Shown in pieces: positions 35,628 to 44,566 of a DNA stretch of 64,000 nt (the stretch's first letter is position 1; every line of letters starts with the position of its first letter). The DNA is taken from NCBI GenBank assembly GCA_023420935.1, contig JAEZUR010000036.1:25073-89072 (forward strand), given 5' to 3'. The position numbers were made by a program, and so were the translations under genes. The notes beneath the pieces were generated by a model. That model made no database searches, was not told where the DNA came from, and was given only the letters and a program-made list of their open reading frames with translations. Source of the stretch: Bacillota bacterium. GTDB lineage: Bacteria; Bacillota; Clostridia; Lachnospirales; Lachnospiraceae.

Positions 35628-35689
35628 TGTGTACTGGTAATGTTTTATACTATGTAATGTATGTAATTGTAATTGCGATGAGGAGGGCA

Positions 35690-35935
35690 AAATCAAATAT
35701 ACATCAATACATGTTTCAATGTTCAAAATATAATTTACTATGCAACTCGCATTCGCTTGAATAAAGTATATAGTAGTACATAATGCCTATAAATAGGTTC
35801 GCTCCAAAACGCTAATACAAAGTGCCAACGACATTATAACATTTGCTAAGCTATTAAATGGAGATCACTTTTTGTATAGTTTTGAATGTACAGATTGCCA
35901 ATTCAAGATTGATCAGATGCTTTTGACTCTCACTT
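35690..35935. repeat. diverged copy of palindromic repeat family R
   Basis: The core aligns with the element at 26438-26636: ATATAATTT, GCAACtCGCatTCGCTTG, GTAC-TAA, GTGCCAACGACaTtATAACA-TTGCT, then TGTATA-GTT and the outside tail CAATTCAA-TT-ATCAGA-GcTTTTGAC. The terminal arms have decayed. It lies between P2 and P3 in a gap without genes. Confidence 0.6.
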
Positions 35936-35992
35936 CATATTGTTCTACTTATCATTGATTACTTATAAATTTAGACATGAAAACCTACAAGC

Positions 35993-36269
35993 GTGAATAT
36001 GATTGCATATATATTCAGCTTGGTCAGACCGACTGACGACGGCTGCTTATGATCGCGTAGACAACGAGCCAAGTGGCTGTTTACAGACATTTGGCGACTG
36101 TCCGCGTAACCACAAGAAATGCGTTTTATGTTTCTTGTGGTGTTCGACTCGAGACTCAGGTAAAAATGACGCCCGCTTATGCGGCATTTTTACTACGTTC
36201 TGAGGCTCGAAAGCGAATATGCCTAGGAAGGTAAGGCGACCAAATGAATATATATGCAATCATATTCAC
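35993..36269. repeat. large nested palindrome P3 (277 bp)
   Basis: Perfect 25-base outer arms (35993-36017 and 36245-36269) begin GTGAATATGATTGC. Inside are a 10-bp stem CCACAAGAAA/TTTCTTGTGG (36110-36140), a stem GTAAAAATG..GCC/GGC..CATTTTTAC (36160-36193) and an enclosing CGAGaCTCAG/CTGAGgCTCG. Short ORFs on both strands here follow from the palindrome and lack ribosome binding sites. Confidence 0.75.
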
Positions 36270-36297
36270 GGCCGCTGCCTGTTTTTTTATAGCACAA

Positions 36298-38316
36298 TTA
36301 CTGCTGTCTAATCCAGACCTGCATTTCGCCTTCGCCTCGGTTGGCCCAAGTGTAGTATGGGATCATGGTTAGGGTGATATCTTCGTAAATCTCTTGATCG
36401 TCATCGATGTATAGCGCGTTGTTTGATTCTGTTATTTGGTTTCGTTTTCCTTGGCCTTTTATGATTGTTATCTCTTGGTCAAATTTGGCTTCTGTATACG
36501 CAACTAGTTTTGCTTCTTTTGGTAAGGTTACTAAATGTAGATTGTTTCCGTTGTCTGCTTCTTCTAGGCAGTATACGATTGGTCCTCGTGTTATGGATAC
36601 TTTACCTATGTTTTCACGGACTTTTGGATTTGATTTGATTTGTCTTATCTCCATTGGGAATTCTAGCGTAATGGTTTCTTGGCCATTCCATTCTTTTGTT
36701 ATATAGTAGTAACCATCTTCCTGTTTTGTTTGTCCATCTGGTGCATTGATTGTATATTCTTTGGTCCAGTCTGGTATGCGAAGCGCTAAGGTTAAGGTTG
36801 TTGCTTCTGCTGCATTTACTTTGATGGTTACATTGCCATTCCATGGGAAAGAAGATTCAATTTCAAGTTCTACTTTCTTACCATTTACATCTTTTTGGAG
36901 ATTACCTCCCATATATAGATGGACAAATAAGGTATCTTCATTTTCAGTAAAACTGTATGAACCGATGGAACTGATTAGTCTTGCTAGATTTGGTGGGCAG
37001 CATGCGCAGCCAAACCATTTTTGTCTCACTGGTTTTACATGTAATTTTCTTTCATCTTTATGGCAGGCTTCTGGTAATACTTCCAAGGGATTAACATAGA
37101 AGAAACTTTTCCCATCTAAGGCCATTCCACTAAGAATTCCATTATATAATGCTCGTTCCATTACATTGGCGTATCTTGCATCTGCTTTCATTTCTAACAT
37201 TCTTCTTGCAAAGAATACCAGTCCTATGGATGCACAAGTTTCTGCATAGGCAGTATCATTTGGTAAGTCATATGGAAAAGAAAATGCTTCTCCCATATGA
37301 GTTCCGCCTATTCCACCTGTTACATACATTTTTTCGTTCACTATGTTATTCCATAAAGTTTCACATGCCTCATAAAGGCTATCATCCTCTGTGATTCGAG
37401 CCATATCAGCCATGCCTGAATATAGATATACCGCTCTTACTGCATGACCAACCGCTTCCTTTTGTTCCCTTACTGGCACATGGGCTTGATTGTAATAATA
37501 ACGTAAAGACTGAACTTCTCCTGGTTTTACGGGATGCTCTTTATCAAAATAGTATGGTTGCTTTCCTCGTTCTTCAATGAAAAAACGACCAAGTTTTAAG
37601 TATTTCTCATTCTGAGTCACTTCATAAAGTCGTACCAAAGCCATTTCTGCAATCTCATGCCCTGGATAGCCTTTTAACTTCCCTTCCTCTCCGCCAAACA
37701 ACGATTCTAAATAGTCTGCATAACGTTCCACTGCCTTTAATAAAGCGTCTTTTCCTGTTGCTTCATAATAAGCAACTGCTCCTTCTGCCAGATGTCCAAA
37801 GCAATATAATTCGTGGTTATAACATAAATTGGTAAATATATCATCCATGTTATTTATGATATAATAGGTATCTAAGTAACCATTCGGTTGTTGTGCAGCA
37901 CAAACGATTTCAATGGCTTCATCTGCAATCTGTTCTAGCTGCTCATCTGGATGTTGGGTTAAAGAATAGCCAACTGCTTCAATCCATTTTGCAAAATCAC
38001 TATCTTGAAATACATAGCCGTAGAAGCGTTCTTCCAACTTGTCACTGTTTTCAGGAAATATATCTATTAAATTAGTCGGGTACTTAACTTCTTTATAATC
38101 ATCGCCTTGCTCTAATCTTTTCTTCGTTATATTTCCTGCGACTTTAAAATTACGCATACAATAACTTGGAGTAGCTCCTTCGATTCTGTCATTTAATGCT
38201 TCCCATTGATATGGTATTACTTCTTTTCGAACAAGTTCTATTTCTTTCTTCCAGAAGGAATCCGTTACCTGAATTTTTCTTAACGAAATGGGTTTACTGA
38301 ATTTCTCGTTCTGCAT
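36298..38316 (-). CDS. glycoside hydrolase family 127 (beta-L-arabinofuranosidase type)
   Basis: This 672-residue protein of the former DUF1680 family has an (alpha/alpha)6-barrel N-terminal region followed by beta domains. The zinc/cysteine catalytic site is visible: ETCAS near residue 360 and GCACCPPN near 438, in which GH127 enzymes use a zinc-bound Cys as nucleophile. AAAGGAG is seven bases before the ATG. No signal peptide is seen, so it acts in the cytoplasm on imported oligosaccharides. The divergent AraC regulator 189 bases away probably controls it in response to arabinose-containing sugars. Other GH127 specificities remain possible. Confidence 0.88.
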   Translation of the reverse strand: MQNEKFSKPISLRKIQVTDSFWKKEIELVRKEVIPYQWEALNDRIEGATPSYCMRNFKVAGNITKKRLEQGDDYKEVKYPTNLIDIFPENSDKLEERFYGYVFQDSDFAKWIEAVGYSLTQHPDEQLEQIADEAIEIVCAAQQPNGYLDTYYIINNMDDIFTNLCYNHELYCFGHLAEGAVAYYEATGKDALLKAVERYADYLESLFGGEEGKLKGYPGHEIAEMALVRLYEVTQNEKYLKLGRFFIEERGKQPYYFDKEHPVKPGEVQSLRYYYNQAHVPVREQKEAVGHAVRAVYLYSGMADMARITEDDSLYEACETLWNNIVNEKMYVTGGIGGTHMGEAFSFPYDLPNDTAYAETCASIGLVFFARRMLEMKADARYANVMERALYNGILSGMALDGKSFFYVNPLEVLPEACHKDERKLHVKPVRQKWFGCACCPPNLARLISSIGSYSFTENEDTLFVHLYMGGNLQKDVNGKKVELEIESSFPWNGNVTIKVNAAEATTLTLALRIPDWTKEYTINAPDGQTKQEDGYYYITKEWNGQETITLEFPMEIRQIKSNPKVRENIGKVSITRGPIVYCLEEADNGNNLHLVTLPKEAKLVAYTEAKFDQEITIIKGQGKRNQITESNNALYIDDDQEIYEDITLTMIPYYTWANRGEGEMQVWIRQQ

Positions 38317-38505
38317 AAAAAATCTCCTTTCAAAATGTGTTATTTTATCTTTTTATAAAATTAATTCTATCTTGTAATAAGAATTAAAAAGAGATAAAAT
38401 AGTAAATAACCTCTATAGAATTGCTTTTATTTCTGTACTTTTATGGTAACAGTTATAATTGTTTCTGTAAATATTATTAGGTTGTAAAAGGTGTGAAAAA
38501 GTAAG

Positions 38506-39324
38506 ATGTTAAATTTAGACTTTCCAATAGACTCTCCTATAACCTATCATTGGTGTGGTAAATTTAAATCTCCAACTCGTGAATGGCAACATATGACTAG
38601 ACCTCTTCCCGACTACGAATTGTTCTTGGTTACAGATGGTATTCTCTATATTGCAGACGCACATCATAAATATACTGTTTCCAAGGGAGAATATCTATTT
38701 ATGGCTCCGACTATGAAACAGTATGGCTTTGCCCCATCCGAATGTTCTTTTTATTGGTTCCATTTCAACGTGACCAATCGTAATGAGAACTCACAAAACC
38801 AAATTGTATTTCCGCAACAGAGTAAAATCCCTAATATTGAGCGTATTATTATTCTAATTAATCAATTACAAGATGCAGATCGTCGGTATCACCACATCTA
38901 TACGGCAGATATGCTTGCTACAGGTATCCTGTTAGAATTACGTAATCAACTAGATACCATACAGAACCGTAATAGTCTTTCATCTAAGTATCAACTTTAC
39001 CAGGCAATTCTTGATTATATTAATTGGAATAATTTAGACAGAATTAGTGTTACAGAACTAGCTGATTATTTTGGATACCACGAAAAATACTTATCTTCCT
39101 TTTTTAAAAGTATGGCTGGTATCTCATTAAAGCAATATTTATTACAAGGGAAAATGGAGCATGCGAAAGCCGAATTAATGGATACCAACAAAACCATTTC
39201 TCAGATAGCTTTCAGCATTGGTTATCCAGATAGTCATAATTTTTCTCATGCATTTAAGAAAGTAACTGGACTTACCCCTACGGAATATCGTATTAGTTGT
39301 ATCAAGGTTCCAAAAACACCATAG
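38506..39324 (+). CDS. AraC family transcriptional regulator
   Basis: This 272-residue regulator has an N-terminal cupin-like sugar-sensing domain (YELFLVTDGILYIADAHHKY, SKGEYLFMAP). Its C-terminal pair of AraC helix-turn-helices is SVTELADYFGYHEKYLSSFFK and ISQIAFSIGYPDSHNFSHAFKK, followed by TPTEYR. It is transcribed divergently from GH127 and most likely activates it. The ribosome binding site is weak, so expression may be low. Confidence 0.88.
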   Translation: MLNLDFPIDSPITYHWCGKFKSPTREWQHMTRPLPDYELFLVTDGILYIADAHHKYTVSKGEYLFMAPTMKQYGFAPSECSFYWFHFNVTNRNENSQNQIVFPQQSKIPNIERIIILINQLQDADRRYHHIYTADMLATGILLELRNQLDTIQNRNSLSSKYQLYQAILDYINWNNLDRISVTELADYFGYHEKYLSSFFKSMAGISLKQYLLQGKMEHAKAELMDTNKTISQIAFSIGYPDSHNFSHAFKKVTGLTPTEYRISCIKVPKTP

Positions 39325-39414
39325 TACTTATTACTCATATTTTTTGTATTGAATTTAGTAACTAAGTAGCATAAAATGGATATTGCAAATATTTAACAGA
39401 AAGGAAAGTATATT

Positions 39415-40281
39415 ATGATATTAAACAAGAAGAGAATGATAGCGGGTGGATTGTTATGCAGTTTAAGTCTATTGCTTTTTCCTACCAATGATTTGGTGCA
39501 TGCTGAAACTACCGTAAATAACAAAGTAGATAATATAGTAACTATATTAGCAAATACCAAATACAATTATGATTTAGATGGAGATGGAGATAATGATGAG
39601 TTTTATTATGAATCCATTGCTTCCTCTAATCCAGATGATAATTATGCAGCTACCTTGAAACTTTATATTAACAATAAACTTTGCCTAACAAGAAAAGATG
39701 GCGGTTTTGGTTATTATATGCAACTATGTGATGTAGATACAAGTGACTCCTATCTTGATTTATATGTAAACAATTCAATGGAATCTGATGGTGTCAAGTA
39801 CTGTTCTTTCGCTAGATATGATGGAGAGAAAGTTACAGAGATAACTGGTATTAAAGAAAGCAAAGCCAATAAAGATTTTGGTCTGTTTCGATTTGGCTTA
39901 GAGAAAATCAATGGAGATGGTACTTTTCGCATTGATGCAGACACTCCTATCTACTCTGAGGCAATTGGGTGTTATCTTTGTTACCTGAATTATGAAATTA
40001 AGGATAATAAAATTGTTGCTATTCCAGAGAAATCATATTCCTTTACCAAATACTCAAAGGACTATAAATATAAAGCAACCAGAGCTTTTACTGTTTATAA
40101 AACTGCAGGTTCTAAAAAAGTAGCTTTTCAAGTAAAAAAAGGCGCAACACTTCATTTTGATAAATTATATGTTTCTCCTTCTGGAAAGGCTTATGTTCGA
40201 GCAAAAAATAGCGCAGGTAAAACTGGATGGATACGAGCAGATAAAAAAGATCTATTTTATGAGCGTCCTCTTTGGGGATAA
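39415..40281 (+). CDS. secreted protein with calcium-loop motif and C-terminal SH3-like domain
   Basis: This 288-residue protein has a signal peptide (MILNKKRMIAGGLLCSLSLL, cleavage after about VHA at residue 30). DLDGDGDNDEFYY (about residues 54-66) is a DxDxDG calcium loop as in FG-GAP or dockerin-type repeats. The C-terminal region from about 225 (RAFTVYKTAGSKKVAFQVKK, then GWIRADKKD) looks like a bacterial SH3 domain that may bind cell wall. AAAGGAAAG precedes the ATG. No catalytic domain is recognisable. It has its own terminator. Confidence 0.75.
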   Translation: MILNKKRMIAGGLLCSLSLLLFPTNDLVHAETTVNNKVDNIVTILANTKYNYDLDGDGDNDEFYYESIASSNPDDNYAATLKLYINNKLCLTRKDGGFGYYMQLCDVDTSDSYLDLYVNNSMESDGVKYCSFARYDGEKVTEITGIKESKANKDFGLFRFGLEKINGDGTFRIDADTPIYSEAIGCYLCYLNYEIKDNKIVAIPEKSYSFTKYSKDYKYKATRAFTVYKTAGSKKVAFQVKKGATLHFDKLYVSPSGKAYVRAKNSAGKTGWIRADKKDLFYERPLWG

Positions 40282-40292
40282 TTTAGTACCAA

Positions 40293-40337
40293 CAAAAATA
40301 GGCGTTTGCAAAAGCTTCTTGCAATCGCCTATTTTTT
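40293..40337 (+). terminator. terminator after secreted SH3-like protein
   Basis: AAAATAGGCG-n3-GCAA / TTGC-n3-CGCCTATTTTTT is a strong stem followed by T; A-runs on the left make it bidirectional. Confidence 0.88.
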
Positions 40338-40394
40338 AATATATTACGTAGATTCATTATTAACATCATTATCTTATTTTTATTATAACTAAAT

Positions 40395-41123
40395 TTATTC
40401 TTGTTCCATCACAAATTTCACGATTTCTTCCGATGCAATTGACTGTTGTTCTTCTCTTGATATGGTTGCTGTTCCATCTCCTTTTTGTTCCCCATAGTTT
40501 CCAAAATAGGCATGATTTCCACCAGATATCTGGATTGCATTATCCACAATTGAAAGCTTTGTACGATCTAAAACTTTATCTTCACTGCCATATAAAGCCA
40601 CGGTTGGAATCTTCATAGACTCGGTTGGATAAGCTCCTAGTAAGATAAGTCCTTTTATCAGTTCTGTATGTTTGTTGGCATAACTACTAGCCATAGCGCC
40701 ACCTAAGGAATGTCCCCCAAGATACCAGTTTTCTATCTCGGGGAACTGCTCATAAACCTGATCTGCTGCATTTATATCAAACACAGCTAAACGAAATGGC
40801 ATTCTTAATATGATACATAGAATCCCTTTCTGTGAAATAGTTTCACATAATGGTGCATAAGCACTAGCTTCCACTTTTCCACCAGGATAAAATATCAATG
40901 CTGATTTCATGTCATCTGTATTCTCAGGATAAAAAAGGATCATATCCTGTTTTTTTTGAATCTGTCCATCATTATCTTCTATCATACTTATGACACTATC
41001 GTCTGCCCGGTAATAGTCTTGTGTGTATATTAAAAAACCACCCAATAACAATAACACTACTACAGCCATTATGGCCATTATGAAACAAACTATGTTAAGA
41101 CGACATTTCTTTTTTCCTTGCAT
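40395..41123 (-). CDS. membrane-anchored alpha/beta hydrolase
   Basis: This 242-residue protein has one N-terminal membrane segment (residues ~10-33) and an extracytoplasmic alpha/beta-hydrolase fold. The nucleophile elbow GGHSLGG is near residue 137. The acid is in YGSEDKV near 192 and the His in GGNHAYFGNYG near 212. The early YPGG segment fits an oxyanion loop. GGAGG precedes the ATG. An esterase or lipase-like role is inferred; the substrate is unknown. Confidence 0.82.
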   Translation of the reverse strand: MQGKKKCRLNIVCFIMAIMAVVVLLLLGGFLIYTQDYYRADDSVISMIEDNDGQIQKKQDMILFYPENTDDMKSALIFYPGGKVEASAYAPLCETISQKGILCIILRMPFRLAVFDINAADQVYEQFPEIENWYLGGHSLGGAMASSYANKHTELIKGLILLGAYPTESMKIPTVALYGSEDKVLDRTKLSIVDNAIQISGGNHAYFGNYGEQKGDGTATISREEQQSIASEEIVKFVMEQE

Positions 41124-41170
41124 AACTATCCTCCATACTCTGCAATATCAAAAGAAAGTAGAGCTCGTTT

Positions 41171-41575
41171 CTACTTGATTTTCTTTATACCCTTTTTCGC
41201 TCTTTTTTCCTCTTCGCGTTTACTATTTTCCAACACACGGTATCTTACAATGGTTCGTATCAACTCATAAGGAAGGGGTTCCTCGATTGGAAATTGAACG
41301 GAACCTTTCCCACCTTTGTACCTTGACAATTCCTGTTGAAATGCTTCGATTCCCTCAGATCCAGGGTAGAAGCCAATATGATTTTTGAAAGCTGCAAAAT
41401 GTACTAGATTACCATAGAGATAAAAGGTCGGCATCTGATAACTTATCTTTTCCTGTGCATCTTTTGCTTCTTCTTTTATGACGGTTCTTAATTGGCTTAA
41501 AATCTCCTGAACATTACTTGGAAATGTTAAAATATACTCATCAATTGTTTGTAATGATTGTTTCTTTTCATCCAT
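41171..41575 (-). CDS. DUF1801 / YdhG-like protein
   Basis: This 134-residue protein has the DUF1801 pattern (IDEYILTFPSNVQEILSQLR, EKISYQMPTFYLYGNLVHFA, HIGFYPG). Family members are sometimes called iron chaperone (frataxin-like YdhG), but the function is not firmly established. AAAGGTG precedes the ATG. It ends in a Lys-rich tail. Confidence 0.8.
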   Translation of the reverse strand: MDEKKQSLQTIDEYILTFPSNVQEILSQLRTVIKEEAKDAQEKISYQMPTFYLYGNLVHFAAFKNHIGFYPGSEGIEAFQQELSRYKGGKGSVQFPIEEPLPYELIRTIVRYRVLENSKREEEKRAKKGIKKIK

Positions 41576-41601
41576 AGTAACACCTTTCTGATCTGTAAGA
41601 T

Positions 41602-42984
41602 CTATAAATTTAATGTAAATCCTATTTCACATCCATGATTCTTTCTACTTCTACAATATATCTCACCTTTATGCTCGTTAATAATATACTTACAAATGGA
41701 TAGCCCTAATCCAGAACCTGGAACACTAGAACTTCTTGATTTCTCACCCCTATAAAATTTATCAAATAGGTAAGGGATATCATCTGCACTAATTCCAATT
41801 CCATTATCAATAACTCGAATACACAATTGTTTGCCTTCTCTCTCGGCATACACTTCAATCTTCCCAGAATGTTCCCCAATGTATTTCATGCTATTTTCTA
41901 TGAGGTTATACATTACTTCCGTGATACGCTTTTTATCAATCACAGCAAGAAATTCAGATTCCGGTAAATGATAGAGAAATTCCATACCATTTTGTCTTAC
42001 ATACGGCTCTAGTTCTCTCATAAGCGTCGCAAAATAACCAGTAAAATATACTTCCTCTCTCTGAATATCTAGCTGATTTAGCTCTGCATTGGAATATTCC
42101 AATAAATCTTCTATCATCTCAATTAGTAAATCTGTTTTATTTAATATTATATCAACATATTCTTTTTGCTTCTCTGGTGTTTTTACAATCTGGTCTCTTA
42201 ATCCTTCTCCATATGCCTTTATGGTGGATAATGGTGTTTTTAAGTCATGCGAGATACAGGAAATCAATTCTTGTTGTGATTTTTTTAATGCTTCTTCTCG
42301 TACTTGTTTTTCCTTCAACTCATCTCTCATTAATTCAAAGGAATACGTTAATTCACCAACTTCATTATTGCGAATTTTACTTCCAAAGATACGTACCACT
42401 TCCATATCATAATTACCCGCTATGATTGCTTTTGCCGATCGACTCATCTCTCGCAAAGGGCTTAAAACACAGCGATTCACGTAAATGGTGCGAGACATTA
42501 TAACAATGAGACATATTATCATACCCAATAATATGGGTAAAAAGATATGATAGACTCTTTCCTCCATGGAAGTTAAGGTAATATCTTGTTTTGGAATTAA
42601 GAATACTACAAATCCTATTACCGCTTGGTTCTGCTCTAGCACAAAACTTTCTTTTTTTAGATGTTCATATTGTTTTGCGAAGCTCTTATCATATTGTAAC
42701 ATTTCTTGAACATAAACCCAATCCCCTTTCTGTTCTTCAAAGGGTTTCTCTCCATACAAGACTTTACCCTTTAGATCAAAGACCAGATAGGGATAGGTTC
42801 CTTTTTTATAAATACCACGTTCAATAAGAGTTATTTCCTTTGATAACATAATTCGAACTTTATTATCATACGCATTAAAATCTTCCTTTTGAAATAAACG
42901 CACGCTCCAAATTGTACATACCAAAAGAACGGCTACAATAAAAGCAGCCGTTACTCTATTCCAATTTGATAACCTTTTGTTCAT
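41602..42984 (-). CDS. sensor histidine kinase
   Basis: This 460-residue kinase has two membrane segments (about 12-30 and 148-170) flanking an extracellular sensor of ~115 residues. A HAMP region follows, then the H-box ISCISHDLKTPLS near residue 243, N-box MYNLIENSMKY, G1 DNGIGIS and G2 SGLGLSI. It starts four bases after the response regulator gene, and an FtsX-type ABC transporter lies upstream. The arrangement suggests sensing of a cell-envelope stress or peptide and control of the transporter. Confidence 0.92.
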   Translation of the reverse strand: MNKRLSNWNRVTAAFIVAVLLVCTIWSVRLFQKEDFNAYDNKVRIMLSKEITLIERGIYKKGTYPYLVFDLKGKVLYGEKPFEEQKGDWVYVQEMLQYDKSFAKQYEHLKKESFVLEQNQAVIGFVVFLIPKQDITLTSMEERVYHIFLPILLGMIICLIVIMSRTIYVNRCVLSPLREMSRSAKAIIAGNYDMEVVRIFGSKIRNNEVGELTYSFELMRDELKEKQVREEALKKSQQELISCISHDLKTPLSTIKAYGEGLRDQIVKTPEKQKEYVDIILNKTDLLIEMIEDLLEYSNAELNQLDIQREEVYFTGYFATLMRELEPYVRQNGMEFLYHLPESEFLAVIDKKRITEVMYNLIENSMKYIGEHSGKIEVYAEREGKQLCIRVIDNGIGISADDIPYLFDKFYRGEKSRSSSVPGSGLGLSICKYIINEHKGEIYCRSRKNHGCEIGFTLNL

Positions 42985-42988
42985 GATA

Positions 42989-43681
42989 TTACCCCTCTAT
43001 GGAAAACTTATATCCTGCGCCCCATACCGTTTTTATGTAATCTACGTCATATTTAGAAAGTTTATCACGAATACGATTAACATAAACTGTAACGCTATTA
43101 TCCTCATAGCTCTCTTGGTATCCCCATACTTGACTATATATCTGACTTTTAGAAAACACTTGATTCTGATTCTGTGCTAAATAAAATAAAACATCAAATT
43201 CTCTAGTTGTAAGATTTAGATTCTTATGATTCACTTCTGCCACATAAGAGGATCGATTTAATCTTAATTCTCCAATGCAAAGTTCATCTTTATGATTACT
43301 GGTAGCAGAATTCATAGATTGGTAACGACGAAGATTAGCCTTTACTCTCGCAACTAATTCTAAGGGACTAAACGGCTTGGTTACATAATCATCTGCACCT
43401 ATTCCCAGTGCAATTACCTTATCCATCTCACCACTTTTTGCAGATATCATAATAATTGGAATATTGGAATTCTCTCGGATTGACTTACATACATCGATAC
43501 CATCTCTTACCGGCAACATAATATCCAATAGAACTAGACTCGGTTCTTGTTTTTGGAATAATTCATATCCCATCTGACCATCAGTTGCAATCATTGGTGA
43601 AAATCCTTCTACTTCTAGATACGCCCCTAAAATATCAGCAAGCTCTTTTTCATCTTCCACAATTAATATCTTATCACCCAT
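42989..43681 (-). CDS. OmpR/PhoB family response regulator
   Basis: This 230-residue response regulator has receiver phospho-acceptor Asp53 (LLDIMLPVRDG), conserved Lys in YVTKPFSPLEL and a C-terminal winged helix (LTTREFDVLFYLAQN, then VTVYVNRIRDKL). GGAG lies seven bases before the ATG. It pairs with the adjacent kinase and probably regulates the ABC transporter genes directly upstream. Confidence 0.94.
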   Translation of the reverse strand: MGDKILIVEDEKELADILGAYLEVEGFSPMIATDGQMGYELFQKQEPSLVLLDIMLPVRDGIDVCKSIRENSNIPIIMISAKSGEMDKVIALGIGADDYVTKPFSPLELVARVKANLRRYQSMNSATSNHKDELCIGELRLNRSSYVAEVNHKNLNLTTREFDVLFYLAQNQNQVFSKSQIYSQVWGYQESYEDNSVTVYVNRIRDKLSKYDVDYIKTVWGAGYKFSIEG

Positions 43682-43771
43682 GCAAATTCTCCAAACTTGA
43701 TGTATTCATAATAATACCAAAACTGTTATATTATTCTCTATTATAACGAAATCTCACACATATCTCAAGTA

Positions 43772-44530
43772 TTACCAGCCTTTTTCTACTAGGAATTTAT
43801 ATACCGTTTCTTCTCTTTCTTTTGATGTTTCTTCTTGATAACTATCTAAGTTTAAGTCACCATCAATGCGCCCATCTTTCAGGTAAATAATACGATTTCC
43901 TCTGACCGCTGCCTTTAAATCATGGGTAACCATTACAATCGACTGACCTTCTTGATTAATCTTCGTAAATATATCTAAAACGCCTTGTCCCTGTGAGGAA
44001 TTCAGTGCACCTGTTGGTTCATCGGCAAATAGTATCTGTGGATGATTTACTAATGCTCGACAGATTGCCGCTCTTTGTTTTTGTCCCCCTGACATCTGAT
44101 GTGGGAATTTTTTTCTTTGATCAACTAATTGCATGTTGCATAAGAGTGTATCTATACGTTCCTCGATTGTACTTCGTTCCACTTTTGTTTTATACGTTGG
44201 ACTTAGTATATTTTCATAAACATTAAGATTAGAAACCAAATGAATGCCTTGAAATACAAAACCAATTTTCTCTTTCCTGAGTCTCGTAATTGCATGTTCC
44301 TTCATCTTGCTAATACACTGTCCATCTAGCCATACCTTCCCCGTTGTGACATCATCCATACCACTTATGGAGTAAAGAAGTGTTGATTTGCCAGATCCCG
44401 AACTTCCCATTATGACAGTAAAATCCCCCTCATATATATTCATATCTAGATTTTTTATTACATTATTTACTTCACCATCACTGATAAAACTTTTACATAA
44501 TAATTCTGTCTTAATCAATACTTTTTTCAT
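43772..44530 (-). CDS. ABC transporter ATP-binding protein (MacB/LolD-like)
   Basis: This 252-residue ABC ATPase has Walker A GSSGSGKST, signature MSGGQKQRAAICRAL, Walker B ILFADEPTGALN and the H-loop in MVTHDLKA. The subgroup partners with FtsX/MacB-type permeases, and such a permease is encoded immediately upstream. A two-component system follows downstream. Confidence 0.93.
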   Translation of the reverse strand: MKKVLIKTELLCKSFISDGEVNNVIKNLDMNIYEGDFTVIMGSSGSGKSTLLYSISGMDDVTTGKVWLDGQCISKMKEHAITRLRKEKIGFVFQGIHLVSNLNVYENILSPTYKTKVERSTIEERIDTLLCNMQLVDQRKKFPHQMSGGQKQRAAICRALVNHPQILFADEPTGALNSSQGQGVLDIFTKINQEGQSIVMVTHDLKAAVRGNRIIYLKDGRIDGDLNLDSYQEETSKEREETVYKFLVEKGW

Positions 44531-44566
44531 AGAAAAACTCCTTTCCTAACTCCTCGTCTAACCGTT

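Noticed and set aside
36003..36259. Short ORFs on both strands (66 and 70 residues) between the lactate permease and GH127
   Set aside because: They lie within palindrome P3, mirror one another and lack ribosome binding sites.
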